Assembly (NCBI GenBank): GCA_045593725.1
Contig: JAZNXE010000037.1
Coordinates: forward strand, 1-23,669
Length of the DNA: 23,669 nt
Direction: 5' to 3'
Source of the DNA: HGM12713 sp045593725
GTDB taxonomy: Bacteria > Bacillota > Clostridia > Oscillospirales > CAG-272
Below are positions 7,562-15,312 of this stretch, one piece after another. How positions within the stretch are numbered: the stretch's first letter is position 1; the number at the start of each line of letters is the position of its first letter. The notes beneath the pieces are model-generated. The model made no database searches and was not told where the DNA came from. It was given only the letters and a program-made list of their open reading frames with translations. The translations under genes and the position numbers were made by a program.

Positions 7562-8287
7562 ATGGAACCTATAAAGCTCCAGAAATACTTCTCGGATTGC
7601 GGCGTAATGTCAAGACGCGCCGCCGAGGAGGAGATAAAAAAAGGATTTGTCAGGGTCAACGGCGAGATAGCCGCGCTGGGACAGCGCGTGTCCCCCAACC
7701 TTGACAGAGTGGAATATAAGGGAAAGGTGATTCATCCCCCCACCGAGGAGCGTGTATATATAATGCTCAACAAGCCCCGCGGCTACGTTACCACCCTCTC
7801 GGATGAAAAAGGACGTAAGACTGTCACACACCTTATAAAGGACTTAAACGCGCGTGTCTATCCCGTGGGACGGCTGGATATGGACTCGGACGGCTTGCTC
7901 CTTTTGACAAACGACGGCGAGCTTACCAACCGACTTACCCATCCCCGCCACAAGATACCCAAAATATATCACGTCACCGTATCGGGCAGAGTCACAGACG
8001 CCGCTCTGGCTCAGCTCTCTCTGCCTATGGTAATAGAGGGATATGAAATTCTACCCGTAAAAACACGAATACTCGCAGCGTCCGATACTTCCACTACCCT
8101 TGAGATGACTCTGTACGAGGGCAGGAACAGGCAAATACGAAGGATGTGCGAGGCAGTCAAATTGAATATAACCCGTCTTTGCCGCGTAGCCCTGGGAGAT
8201 ATCCCTCTGGGCGGACTGGAGTCGGGAAAATGGCGTCATCTCACCCCCGAGGAGATAAGCTATCTCAAGGGTAACGCCAATAAATGA
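7562..8287 (+). CDS. rluB: 23S rRNA pseudouridine synthase, RsuA/RluB family
   Basis: The protein has 241 residues: an N-terminal S4 RNA-binding domain (about 4-60, LQKYFSDCGVMSRRAAEEEI) and a pseudouridine synthase domain. The catalytic aspartate is D106 in GRLDMDSDGLLLLTNDG. KPRGYVTT (71-78) and the C-terminal EGRNRQIRRMCEAV are further family hallmarks. In Clostridia and Bacillus the RluB orthologue commonly lies near scpAB and dac genes, as here, so the large-subunit rRNA is the probable target. RsuA-like specificity cannot be excluded from sequence alone. Confidence 0.92.
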   Translation: MEPIKLQKYFSDCGVMSRRAAEEEIKKGFVRVNGEIAALGQRVSPNLDRVEYKGKVIHPPTEERVYIMLNKPRGYVTTLSDEKGRKTVTHLIKDLNARVYPVGRLDMDSDGLLLLTNDGELTNRLTHPRHKIPKIYHVTVSGRVTDAALAQLSLPMVIEGYEILPVKTRILAASDTSTTLEMTLYEGRNRQIRRMCEAVKLNITRLCRVALGDIPLGGLESGKWRHLTPEEISYLKGNANK

Positions 8288-8299
8288 AAGGAAGAAAAA

Positions 8300-8698
8300 A
8301 TGCTTAAGGTCCTACCCATACAAACAAAAGCGGAGCAGGAAAAGATATGTCTTGCCTGCGGCGTAAAATACGACCCCGACCTCCTGGCTTATTCCGCCAC
8401 GGTTGACGGAGCGCTTGCAGGAGTAAGTCAATTCAAGCTCACTGACAAGGGCGGTCTTATATATGACCTCGCCCCCGCACGGGACAGCTTCGATTTCGAG
8501 GCGCTGTTCGTTCTCGGGCGCGGTACGCTCAACTTTATCGACCTATGCGGAGTACATAATGCAACCTATCTCGGTACTGTTGCCGACGAACAGACAAAAA
8601 GACTTATAAAAGCCGTTGGCTTTAAGGAGCAGGAGGACGGAAGCTTCACGGTAAACCTTGAAGGCTTCTTCACCGACCACTGCCACGATAAAAAATAA
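8300..8698 (+). CDS. Small GNAT-like hypothetical protein
   Basis: The protein has 132 residues with a GAAAGGAAG ribosome binding site. I do not recognise a named family with certainty. The order of strands and helices resembles a minimal GNAT fold: AYSATVDGALAGVSQFKL (central strands), then LIYDLAPARDSFDFEALFVLGRGTLNFI, a strand HNATYLGTVAD, and the late GNAT-like helix-loop TKRLIKAVGFKEQEDG. The classical acetyl-CoA loop (Q/RxxGxG/A) is not evident, so it may be catalytically inactive. The C-terminus carries HCH, which could bind a metal. It sits between rluB and the LRR lipoprotein on the same strand. Confidence 0.6.
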   Translation: MLKVLPIQTKAEQEKICLACGVKYDPDLLAYSATVDGALAGVSQFKLTDKGGLIYDLAPARDSFDFEALFVLGRGTLNFIDLCGVHNATYLGTVADEQTKRLIKAVGFKEQEDGSFTVNLEGFFTDHCHDKK

Positions 8699-8720
8699 CA
8701 TAAAAAGAAGGACTATCCCA

Positions 8721-9830
8721 ATGAAAAACAAGATATTTAAGCTTATTCTCCTCTTAGCTCTCGCCCTTATCCTCACACTTTCCTTTGCCTCCTGCGGCTC
8801 AGGAGAAAAAATAGCAGACGATGCTTCGGGTAATTGGGAAGGAATTGCTTGGGAGTACAAAAAGGACGGACAAACTCTTACTCTCAGCGGCACGGGCGCT
8901 ATGAAAAACGCCGACGGCGCTGATAGCATAGGCTGGGCGGCAATACGCACCAGCGTAAAGACTGTCACCGTAAGCGATACCATTTCAAGCATAGGCGACT
9001 ACGCCTTTTACGGCATGACCGCTCTTGAGAGCGTCAAGCTCTCCTCAAACACACAGAGCATAGGAAACTACGCCTTCTCCTTTTGCTCCTCTCTTACAAG
9101 CGTATCCATACCCGAGGGAGTGACATCCATAGGCGTCAGCGCCTTCGAGGGCTGCCGCGCTCTTAAGAGTGTGAAGCTTCCCACCACCGTTACCTCAATA
9201 GGAGAGCGCACCTTTGCCTTCTGCCGTACTCTTGAAACAGTAATAATCCCCTCAGCACCCGAAACGGGTATAGGAAGCTGGTGCTTTAAGGAGTGCGAAA
9301 AGCTTACTACTCTTGCCACGCTTCCCGAGGTTACCTTTGCGGATGACGCCCTTGAGGATGCCGCAATAAGTGCCCACAAGGTAAAAAAGATTCAGACCTT
9401 GAACTCAACGGTTATCAACGTATTCTACGTGGATGCCGACGGAAATACCCTAAAAGATCCCCGCGCTCCCGAGAGCAAGAGCCTTGGCGACAGCTACTCG
9501 GTGGTAGCTGCCGCAATAGAGGGCTACACGGTTTACGGAAATGAAAGCTATACGGGCACAGCTCTTGGCGAGGAAGAGCTTAATTTCACCTTCACCTACA
9601 AGAAAAACGAGGAGATAGTCACCGAAAAGCCCGACCAAACAGCACCTGATACCAATGAGGGAGATAAGAACGAAGGCGCTGACCTTGGCACTGTAATCGC
9701 TCTTTGCATTTTCGGTGTGGTAATAGTTGGCGTATGCATAGCAGCCTTCCTGCTTATTCGCTCCGACAAAAAGCAGAACAAAAATTCCACCACCGTGCGT
9801 AAGAACAGCACCGATAGAAAAAAGAAATAA
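8721..9830 (+). CDS. BspA-type leucine-rich-repeat lipoprotein with C-terminal membrane anchor
   Basis: The protein has 369 residues from ATG 8721. A lipoprotein signal ends at C25 (SFASC). After a short entry module there are about five LRR_5 (BspA-like) repeats at roughly 75-210, recognised by IGDYAFYGMTALESVKL, IGNYAFSFCSSLTSVSIP and IGVSAFEGCRALKSVKLP. A MucBP-like domain follows (about 228-285, VFYVDADGNTL to YTGTALGEEELNFTFTYK). An acidic, threonine-rich linker leads to a transmembrane helix (about 324-347) and a lysine-rich tail. It would be held at the cell surface from both ends. Related BspA-type proteins mediate attachment; that role here is inferred. Confidence 0.85.
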   Translation: MKNKIFKLILLLALALILTLSFASCGSGEKIADDASGNWEGIAWEYKKDGQTLTLSGTGAMKNADGADSIGWAAIRTSVKTVTVSDTISSIGDYAFYGMTALESVKLSSNTQSIGNYAFSFCSSLTSVSIPEGVTSIGVSAFEGCRALKSVKLPTTVTSIGERTFAFCRTLETVIIPSAPETGIGSWCFKECEKLTTLATLPEVTFADDALEDAAISAHKVKKIQTLNSTVINVFYVDADGNTLKDPRAPESKSLGDSYSVVAAAIEGYTVYGNESYTGTALGEEELNFTFTYKKNEEIVTEKPDQTAPDTNEGDKNEGADLGTVIALCIFGVVIVGVCIAAFLLIRSDKKQNKNSTTVRKNSTDRKKK

Positions 9831-9839
9831 GGACTGACT

Positions 9840-10052
9840 ATGAAAAACAATCTTGAGCTTGAGCTTAGAGTATCCGAGGAGCTTCTGCGAAAATTTCTGT
9901 TTGTTTGCGAAAAGGAAAAGCGCAATCCAAACGCCCAGTTTGCCTTTATGGTTCGCAACAACGTAGCCTACTACGAAAAAACAAAGGGCAGAATATCTCC
10001 CGCTGAGCTTCAAAAAATAGATATCTCGGAATACGGCGAAGCCGATAAATAA
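9840..10052 (+). CDS. Small ribbon-helix-helix-like protein
   Basis: The protein has 70 residues, with AAGGA six bases before the ATG. The pattern is an N-terminal alternating strand (LELELRVSE), a helix (ELLRKFLFVCEKEKR), a turn (NPN) and a second helix (AQFAFMVRNNVAYYEK). This looks like an Arc/MetJ-type ribbon-helix-helix fold, but I cannot name a family. It starts ten bases after the LRR lipoprotein gene and ends just before a strong terminator, so it is the last gene of the + cluster. No partner toxin gene is adjacent. Confidence 0.65.
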   Translation: MKNNLELELRVSEELLRKFLFVCEKEKRNPNAQFAFMVRNNVAYYEKTKGRISPAELQKIDISEYGEADK

Positions 10053-10063
10053 CTCTTTAAAAC

Positions 10064-10107
10064 AAAAAACCGCTTTTGCTATCTTTTGATAGTAAAAGCG
10101 GTTTTTT
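10064..10107. terminator. Strong bidirectional terminator
   Basis: Stem CCGCTTTTGCTATC (10070-10083) pairs with GATAGTAAAAGCGG (10088-10101) around a TTTT loop. Six T follow on + and six T on - (the A-run 10064-10069). It separates the convergent + gene cluster from recX. Confidence 0.93.
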
Positions 10108-10170
10108 GCTGCAAATTTTATATGAGATTTTCAGCAGCGCTTTGGCTCTGTGACTTGTCCATATTCACAC

Positions 10171-10833
10171 TTATTCAAATATTCTACCGAGCCTACGCTC
10201 AGCCGAAAGCCTTGCGCACGCCCCTTTTATCTGAGATACGGTATAGCCCTGTCTGCATACCGAGGCTATAAGCTTCTGTAGCTCGCCTCGGTCGGAGGGT
10301 ATTGCGCCATAGCGCTTGTCAATAAGCCTTTTACAGTTTTCGTCAAAATCCACACCCGAATCCTCAAGGAAGAAAAGCGCTTGGTCAATCGCCTCACGGG
10401 AATATCTCCTCTCCGTAAGCTTCGCTCTGATTCGGCTCTCACCCCAATGCTTGGCGCAGCACATCTCCGCCTCTCTTCGGGCATTCTCATTCTCGTCAAT
10501 GTAGCCGCGCTGAGCTATGCGCTCAGCGGCTTCACGGGATACGTCAGCGGCAAATCCCTTGGCGCAAAGCTTTGACACAAGCAGCTTTTTTGAACAAGCT
10601 CCAAATCCCAAAATGTACATTCCCCTCTTGAAGGCGGAATATATCTGTGCCTCGCGCTCCACAGCCTCGTAAACCTCTCGGTCGCTCTCGCCCTTTGAAA
10701 TTTCAAGCTGAGTGTATGCGCGGGTGGATATAATAAAGCTTTCTTTGGATACATTATCTCCCTCGGTAAGCTCAAAGCATACTCTTATCTCGTCGCTTCC
10801 GCCTGCCGTCAGAGATACCACGCTTATCCGCAT
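10171..10833 (-). CDS. recX: Regulatory protein RecX
   Basis: RecX binds RecA filaments and modulates their activity. The 220-residue protein has the family's tandem three-helix repeats: YSAFKRGMYILGFGACSKKLLVSKLCAKGF, then the RGYIDENENARREAEM segment, AKLTERRYSREAIDQALFFL, and a final repeat ending VSQIKGACARL. It begins with a beta-rich N-terminal extension of about 60 residues, common in Firmicutes RecX. Its ATG overlaps the last base of the recA stop (TGATG), so translation is probably coupled to recA. Co-transcription with its target is the usual arrangement. Confidence 0.9.
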   Translation of the reverse strand: MRISVVSLTAGGSDEIRVCFELTEGDNVSKESFIISTRAYTQLEISKGESDREVYEAVEREAQIYSAFKRGMYILGFGACSKKLLVSKLCAKGFAADVSREAAERIAQRGYIDENENARREAEMCCAKHWGESRIRAKLTERRYSREAIDQALFFLEDSGVDFDENCKRLIDKRYGAIPSDRGELQKLIASVCRQGYTVSQIKGACARLSAERRLGRIFE

Positions 10834-11951
10834 CAGAATTCCTCTTCCATGGTGCGGATATCGAATTCGTCGTCATCCTCCTCGTCAAGCTCGAATTCGT
10901 CGGTAGCCTCGGGAAGTCGGTCACTCAGCGACCTTATCTTAGCGTCAAGCTCGGCAAGAAATTCGGGATTGCCCTCAATATACTTGCGTACGTTGTCCTT
11001 GCCCTGACCGATTCTCTCGCCGTTATAGGAGAACCACGAGCCGCTCTTCTTGATTATATCAAGAGTTATGGCATAGTCGATTATCTCTCCCGAGCGGGAA
11101 ATTCCCTTACCGTAGAGTATATCAAATTCCGCCGTCTTAAAGGGAGGAGCTACCTTATTCTTTACTATCTTACAGCGCACACGGCTTCCGTAAATATCGT
11201 TACCGTTCTTCAAAGGCTCACCCTTACGCACGTCTATACGTACAGAAGAATAGAACTTAAGCGCCCGTCCGCCGGGGGTGGTTTCGGGATTTCCGTACAT
11301 AACTCCCACCTTCTCACGAAGCTGGTTTATAAAAATTACTATACTGTTGCTCTTTGAGATAATAGCCGACAGCTTTCTCATAGCCTGTGACATAAGTCTT
11401 GCCTGAACACCCACGGTAGCCGCGCCCATATCTCCCTCTATCTCCTGACGCGGAACAAGTGCCGCCACAGAGTCAACCACCACTATATCTATTGCTCCCG
11501 AGCGCACCAGCTGCTCGGTTATGTTGAGAGCATCCTCACCGCAATCGGGCTGAGAAACCAAGAGATTGTTGGTATCTACGCCAAGCGCCTTTGCGTAAAC
11601 AGGGTCAAGAGCGTGCTCCGCGTCGATAAACGCCGCTTCTCCGCCCGCCTTCTGAACCTCTGCTACTATGTGAAGGGCAACCGTAGTCTTACCCGAGGAT
11701 TCGGGTCCGAATATTTCAATTATTCTTCCGCGGGGAACTCCACCGATACCCAGCGCAAGGTCGAGGGATATAGACCCCGTGCTCACAGCCTGAACCTCCA
11801 TCTGGGCGTTGTCGCCAAGACGCATTACCGAGCCTGTTCCGTGCTTCTTCTCTATTTGAGAAAGCGCGGTTTTAAGAGCCTTCTTCTTAGCCTCGGCATC
11901 GCTTCCGGGAGGCGCCATCAATTCTATCTTCTTTTTCTGAGCAGTAGCCAT
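10833..11951 (-). CDS. recA: Recombinase RecA
   Basis: This is an ATP-dependent strand-exchange protein for homologous recombination and the co-protease that triggers LexA-type self-cleavage. It is 372 residues from ATG 11951. Walker A GPESSGKT is at 82-89, followed by FIDAEHALDP, the Walker B IDIVVVDSVAAL, loop L1 EIEGDMG, and FINQLREKVGVMYGNPETTPGGRALKF (loop L2 region, no intein). The C-terminus is very acidic (EEDDDEFD), as in typical RecA. GAGG precedes ATG 11951; a GTG four codons upstream is a less likely start. A perfect sigma-A promoter lies 42-70 bases upstream. Confidence 0.98.
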   Translation of the reverse strand: MATAQKKKIELMAPPGSDAEAKKKALKTALSQIEKKHGTGSVMRLGDNAQMEVQAVSTGSISLDLALGIGGVPRGRIIEIFGPESSGKTTVALHIVAEVQKAGGEAAFIDAEHALDPVYAKALGVDTNNLLVSQPDCGEDALNITEQLVRSGAIDIVVVDSVAALVPRQEIEGDMGAATVGVQARLMSQAMRKLSAIISKSNSIVIFINQLREKVGVMYGNPETTPGGRALKFYSSVRIDVRKGEPLKNGNDIYGSRVRCKIVKNKVAPPFKTAEFDILYGKGISRSGEIIDYAITLDIIKKSGSWFSYNGERIGQGKDNVRKYIEGNPEFLAELDAKIRSLSDRLPEATDEFELDEEDDDEFDIRTMEEEF

Positions 11952-11992
11952 AAAATACCTCACAAATAAAATTCACTGTGTCTTACGCGACC

Positions 11993-12021
11993 ATTATACA
12001 CCTTTTTCCTCTCTCTGTCAA
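11993..12021 (-). promoter_or_regulatory. Consensus sigma-A promoter of recA
   Basis: On the minus strand, TTGACA (12021-12016), a 17-base spacer and TATAAT (11998-11993) all match consensus. The predicted start is about 35 bases before the recA ATG. No Bacillus-type LexA box (GAAC-N4-GTTC) is seen around it. Confidence 0.88.
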
Positions 12022-12245
12022 TAGCTTTTTAAAAATATTTTTCCAAAAACGGAATTTTTATTCTTTTTATAATCTTTGCAAGATATTTTGTAACTTTTAT
12101 TTTCCGTTTTAGCCAAAAAACACTATATTGTGCTCTGATTTTCCATCTTCCAGGTATTTTAAAAAAATCCAACCGTTCCGCATAGAAATCCCGTATGCGA
12201 GGAAAAATGAATTACAGAAAACATTTTTTACTAAAGGAGAGCGAT
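12022..12245. other. Divergent recA/mglB intergenic region
   Basis: This is a very AT-rich region with no gene. Besides the recA promoter it contains ACGGAA (12049-12054) and TTCCGT (12102-12107), inverted arms about 47 bases apart, and a small palindrome ATCTT-TGC-AAGAT near 12072-12084. A TATATT with a poor -35 about 17 bases upstream (around 12100-12130) is the best candidate mglB promoter; it would need an activator. No convincing catabolite-response (cre) site was seen. Confidence 0.4.
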
Positions 12246-13328
12246 ATGAAAATAACAAAGAAGCTTATTGTTTTACTTCTCGCCTTATCTCTTACTTTAC
12301 CTCTTTTTATGTCCTGCGCCTCACGTGAGAACGCAGACGTTCACGTTTTTTATTACACTTACAGCGACACCTATATCTCCACCGTGCGCGCATCTCTCGA
12401 TAAGGCTCTGAAAAACGCCGGAGTCAGCTATCAGGACCACGACTCCAACAACAACCAGACCACCCAGACAGAGCAGGTGCAGACCGCCATTACCAAGGGA
12501 GCAAAGCTTCTTGTGGTAAATATAGTTACCACAGGCTCGGATGATGCTGCAAACGGTATCGTTTCCTTGGCAAAGGAGGCGGGAATACCCGTTATCTTCT
12601 TCAACCGAGAGGTATCCGACTCGGTAGTAAACAGCTATGATAAATGCGCGTTTATCGGAACGGATGCCACAGAATCGGGTAAGCTTCAGGGGGATATGAT
12701 AGGAGATTATATAGTAAAGAACTATGACGCCGTTGACCTTAACGGGGACGGAAAGATATCCTACGTTCTCTTTATGGGCGAAAAGGGCAATAATGAGGCC
12801 ATATACAGAACACGCTACTCGGTAGAGAACGCCGACGCCAAGCTCAAGGCGGCAGGCAAGCCATCTCTCGTATTTTACGATGCCGCAAACAAGGACAAAT
12901 ATCTTCTTGACCGCGAGGGCAAATGGTCGGCTCAGGCGGCAAACGAGTATATGACTACCCTGCTCTCCTCCCACAGCGTCGCCAATAAAAATATGGTAGA
13001 GGTTATTATCTGCAACAATGACGGAATGGCAGAGGGAGCTATTTCGGCTCTCAATTCCGCGGGTTATAACACGGGAAAGGACAGCACCACTATTCCCGTA
13101 TTCGGCGTTGACGCCACCTCTGCGGCAAGGGAGCTTATCAAGGCCGGTAAAATGGCGGGAACTATCAAGCAGGATGCCGAGGGTATGGCAAAGGCAATAC
13201 TGGCAAGTGTGCAAAACGGTCTTAACGGCAACAAAATATTCGACGGTATGGAAAATCAGAATATAGACAAGGACGTAGCCAAGCTTAGAATCCCCTACGC
13301 TGTTTATTTGGGTGAGGAGGAGCAGTAA
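12246..13328 (+). CDS. mglB: Galactose/methyl-galactoside-type ABC transporter substrate-binding lipoprotein
   Basis: The protein has 360 residues from ATG 12246, with AAAGGAG upstream. A lipoprotein signal ends at C24 (LFMSCAS). The mature part is a periplasmic-binding-protein I fold like MglB: VFYYTYSDTYISTVRASLDKAL, then LLVVNIVTTG, the FFNREVSDSVVNSYDKCAFIGTDATESG segment, and a calcium-site-like loop DLNGDGKISY. EVIICNNDGMAEGA and VFGVDAT complete the ligand-pocket motifs. The DxNxDG loop and NDGMA signature favour galactose or glucose binding over ribose. mglA and mglC follow on the same strand after a repeat-filled gap. Confidence 0.9.
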   Translation: MKITKKLIVLLLALSLTLPLFMSCASRENADVHVFYYTYSDTYISTVRASLDKALKNAGVSYQDHDSNNNQTTQTEQVQTAITKGAKLLVVNIVTTGSDDAANGIVSLAKEAGIPVIFFNREVSDSVVNSYDKCAFIGTDATESGKLQGDMIGDYIVKNYDAVDLNGDGKISYVLFMGEKGNNEAIYRTRYSVENADAKLKAAGKPSLVFYDAANKDKYLLDREGKWSAQAANEYMTTLLSSHSVANKNMVEVIICNNDGMAEGAISALNSAGYNTGKDSTTIPVFGVDATSAARELIKAGKMAGTIKQDAEGMAKAILASVQNGLNGNKIFDGMENQNIDKDVAKLRIPYAVYLGEEEQ

Positions 13329-13344
13329 AACAGTAATTCTAAGG

Positions 13345-13365
13345 TGGGAGGCTAATAGCCTCCCA
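13345..13365 (+). other. Stem-loop after mglB
   Basis: A perfect 9-bp stem TGGGAGGCT/AGCCTCCCA closes an AAT loop, 16 bases after the mglB stop, with no T-run. Such hairpins between a binding-protein gene and its transporter genes often protect the upstream mRNA and lower downstream expression; that role is inferred here. Confidence 0.6.
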
Positions 13366-13453
13366 TACAAGAGAAAATGACGCAAAGAACTTATTGAAGA
13401 TGGTGCTTTTTGTGTATCTTTCTTTCGAGTGGGCAAACACAGGTTCCCCCTAA

Positions 13454-13661
13454 CATTAGCCTTCCCCAGCGGGGAAGGTGGCTTGCACATCCGCGAAGCG
13501 GATAGCAAGACGGATGAGGAGAGTTCTGGGAGAGATGTGTATAGCTTACTGTATGGGAGCTTCAAAAATTCCTCAATAAGTAGTTGCAAACATAGACTGC
13601 ACCCGCGCTCTCCTCATCCACCACTACCGTGGTCCCCCTTCCCCGCTGGGGAAGGCTAATG
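13454..13661. mobile_element. MITE-like element A between mglB and mglA
   Basis: The element is 208 bp with perfect 25-bp terminal inverted repeats (13454-13478 and 13637-13661). Each repeat is itself a small hairpin (CTTCCCC-AGC-GGGGAAG). Inside each end sits a further short hairpin (ATCCGC-GAA-GCGGAT on the left, ACCAC-TACC-GTGGT on the right), then a shared GGATGAGGAGAG facing its inverse. No transposase gene is present. The layout matches elements B and C below although the bases differ. Confidence 0.75.
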
Positions 13662-13734
13662 GTGACAACTCCTACAATATTGTGTGCTATATGTTAATCT
13701 TCGTCGGCGCACAGACTCAAGCAAACATTAATTC

Positions 13735-13784
13735 CCTTATGAAATTCTTTGGCTCCACCTTTCTTTTAAGAAAGGTGGAAAAAA
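13735..13784 (+). repeat. Leader palindrome family, copy 3 (mglA)
   Basis: CCTTATGAAATTCTTTGGCT leads into a 10-bp stem CCACCTTTCT/AGAAAGGTGG (13755-13778, loop TTTA), then an A-run, 16 bases before the mglA start. It has the same flanks as copy 2 but the outer stem pairs are different and compensated. Confidence 0.7.
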
Positions 13785-13800
13785 CAATAAAGGATACTAT

Positions 13801-15300
13801 ATGGAACAAAATATTTTACTCGAAATGAAAAACATATCCAAGAGCTTCCCCAGCGTCAAGGCGCTTGACGGCGTTTCACTATCGGTACGCCGAGGCACGG
13901 TTCACGCTCTTATGGGCGAGAACGGCGCTGGAAAATCCACGCTTATGAAGTGCCTTTTTGGCATATACTCCAAGGACAGCGGGGAGATATTTCTGGAGGG
14001 CAAGCCCGTTTCCTTTAAAAATCCTAAGGATGCTCTTGAAAACGGGGTGGCTATGGTGCATCAGGAGCTTAACCAAGCCCTGAAGCGAAGCGTATCCGAC
14101 AATATATGGCTTGGCAGATACCCCTCCGCCCTCGGATTTATAACTCTTGAGGGTAAAATGCGTCAGAAGACCCGCGAAGTTTTCTCATCTCTGGACATTG
14201 ACATCTCCCCCGACCGCATAATGAGCACTATGTCGGTTTCCCAGCGGCAGATGGTAGAAATAGCCAAGGCGGTGTCCTACAATTCCAAGATAATCGTCCT
14301 TGACGAGCCTACCTCCTCACTCAACGACCGTGAGGTGGAGCATCTATTCCGCATAATCGAAAAGCTGAAGGCTCAGGGCTGCGGTATAATCTATATCTCT
14401 CACAAGATGGAGGAAATTCTTCGCATATCCGACGACGTGACCGTTATGCGGGACGGAAAGCACATAGCTACCGAGCCTGCCTCGGAGCTTACTATGGACA
14501 AAATAATCAAGCTTATGGTAGGCAGAGAGCTTACCGAGCGCTTCCCTCCCAAAACCAACAAAATAGGCGGCGTAGCTCTTGAGGTCAAGGGACTTTCCAC
14601 GCGCTACGCGCCAATAAGGGACGTTTCCTTCACGGTACGTCAGGGTGAGATAGTAGGCGTGGCGGGACTTGGGGGAGCGGGGCGCACTGAGCTGCTTGAG
14701 GGCATCTTCGGACTTCTGGAGCGCACGGGAGGAAGCATCTCTCTCCACGGCAAAAAAGCCCTCAATCGCACTCCCCGTGAAGCCAAGAGAAACGGCTTTG
14801 CCCTCCTTACCGAGGAGCGGCGGGCTACGGGCATATTCGGCATACTTGATATCACCGAAAATACGGTGATTTCAGGGCTTCCCAAATACCGCGTGGGCGG
14901 TCTGCTTCTCAGCGACAAAAAAATGAAGCGTGATACCCAATGGTCAATAAAATCAATGAGAATAAAGACCCCCTCTCACCGCACCAAAATCCGCTCTCTC
15001 TCGGGAGGAAACCAGCAGAAGGTAATCCTTGGTCGCTGGCTTCTCACCGACCCCGAGGTGCTTCTTTTGGACGAGCCTACAAGAGGTATCGACGTGGGAG
15101 CGAAATACGAGATATATCAGCTTATAATAGACCTTGCCTCCAAGGGCAAATGCGTACTGATGGTTTCAAGTGAAATGCCCGAGCTTCTGGGAGTCTGCGA
15201 CAGGATACTGGTTATGTCGGGCGGCCGCCTTGCGGGAGAGGTGGATGCATCCTCCGCCACTCAGGAGGACATTATGGCTCTTGCGGCAAAATATGTATAA
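13801..15300 (+). CDS. mglA: Galactose/methyl-galactoside-type ABC transporter ATP-binding protein
   Basis: This is a 499-residue tandem ABC ATPase of the carbohydrate uptake type 2 (MglA/RbsA/XylG). Domain 1 has Walker A GENGAGKS (39-46), a variant signature SVSQRQMVEIAKAV, and Walker B IIVLDEPTSSL. Domain 2 has the degenerate Walker A GLGGAGRTELL usual for this family, signature LSGGNQQKV, and Walker B LLLDEPTRGIDVG. A weak GA-rich start region (AAAGGA) precedes ATG 13801. It is separated from mglB by 472 bases containing a repeat element and a leader palindrome, so a promoter of its own or read-through from mglB is needed. Confidence 0.93.
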   Translation: MEQNILLEMKNISKSFPSVKALDGVSLSVRRGTVHALMGENGAGKSTLMKCLFGIYSKDSGEIFLEGKPVSFKNPKDALENGVAMVHQELNQALKRSVSDNIWLGRYPSALGFITLEGKMRQKTREVFSSLDIDISPDRIMSTMSVSQRQMVEIAKAVSYNSKIIVLDEPTSSLNDREVEHLFRIIEKLKAQGCGIIYISHKMEEILRISDDVTVMRDGKHIATEPASELTMDKIIKLMVGRELTERFPPKTNKIGGVALEVKGLSTRYAPIRDVSFTVRQGEIVGVAGLGGAGRTELLEGIFGLLERTGGSISLHGKKALNRTPREAKRNGFALLTEERRATGIFGILDITENTVISGLPKYRVGGLLLSDKKMKRDTQWSIKSMRIKTPSHRTKIRSLSGGNQQKVILGRWLLTDPEVLLLDEPTRGIDVGAKYEIYQLIIDLASKGKCVLMVSSEMPELLGVCDRILVMSGGRLAGEVDASSATQEDIMALAAKYV

Positions 15301-15312
15301 GGAGTAATTTTC

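Noticed and set aside
9450..10013. 187-residue open frame on - opposite the end of the LRR lipoprotein gene
   Set aside because: It overlaps two supported + genes and has no signal of its own; its hydrophobic look comes from antisense reading of lysine and glutamate codons.
13401..13440. Fragments resembling the leader palindrome (GCAAAGAACTT, CTTTCTTTCGAG) after mglB
   Set aside because: Only short matches in the wrong order and no complementary arm; too weak to call a copy.
12321..13589. 422-residue open frame on - opposite mglB
   Set aside because: It is the antisense shadow of a well-supported lipoprotein gene and continues into a MITE-like element. No start signal or recognisable domain.
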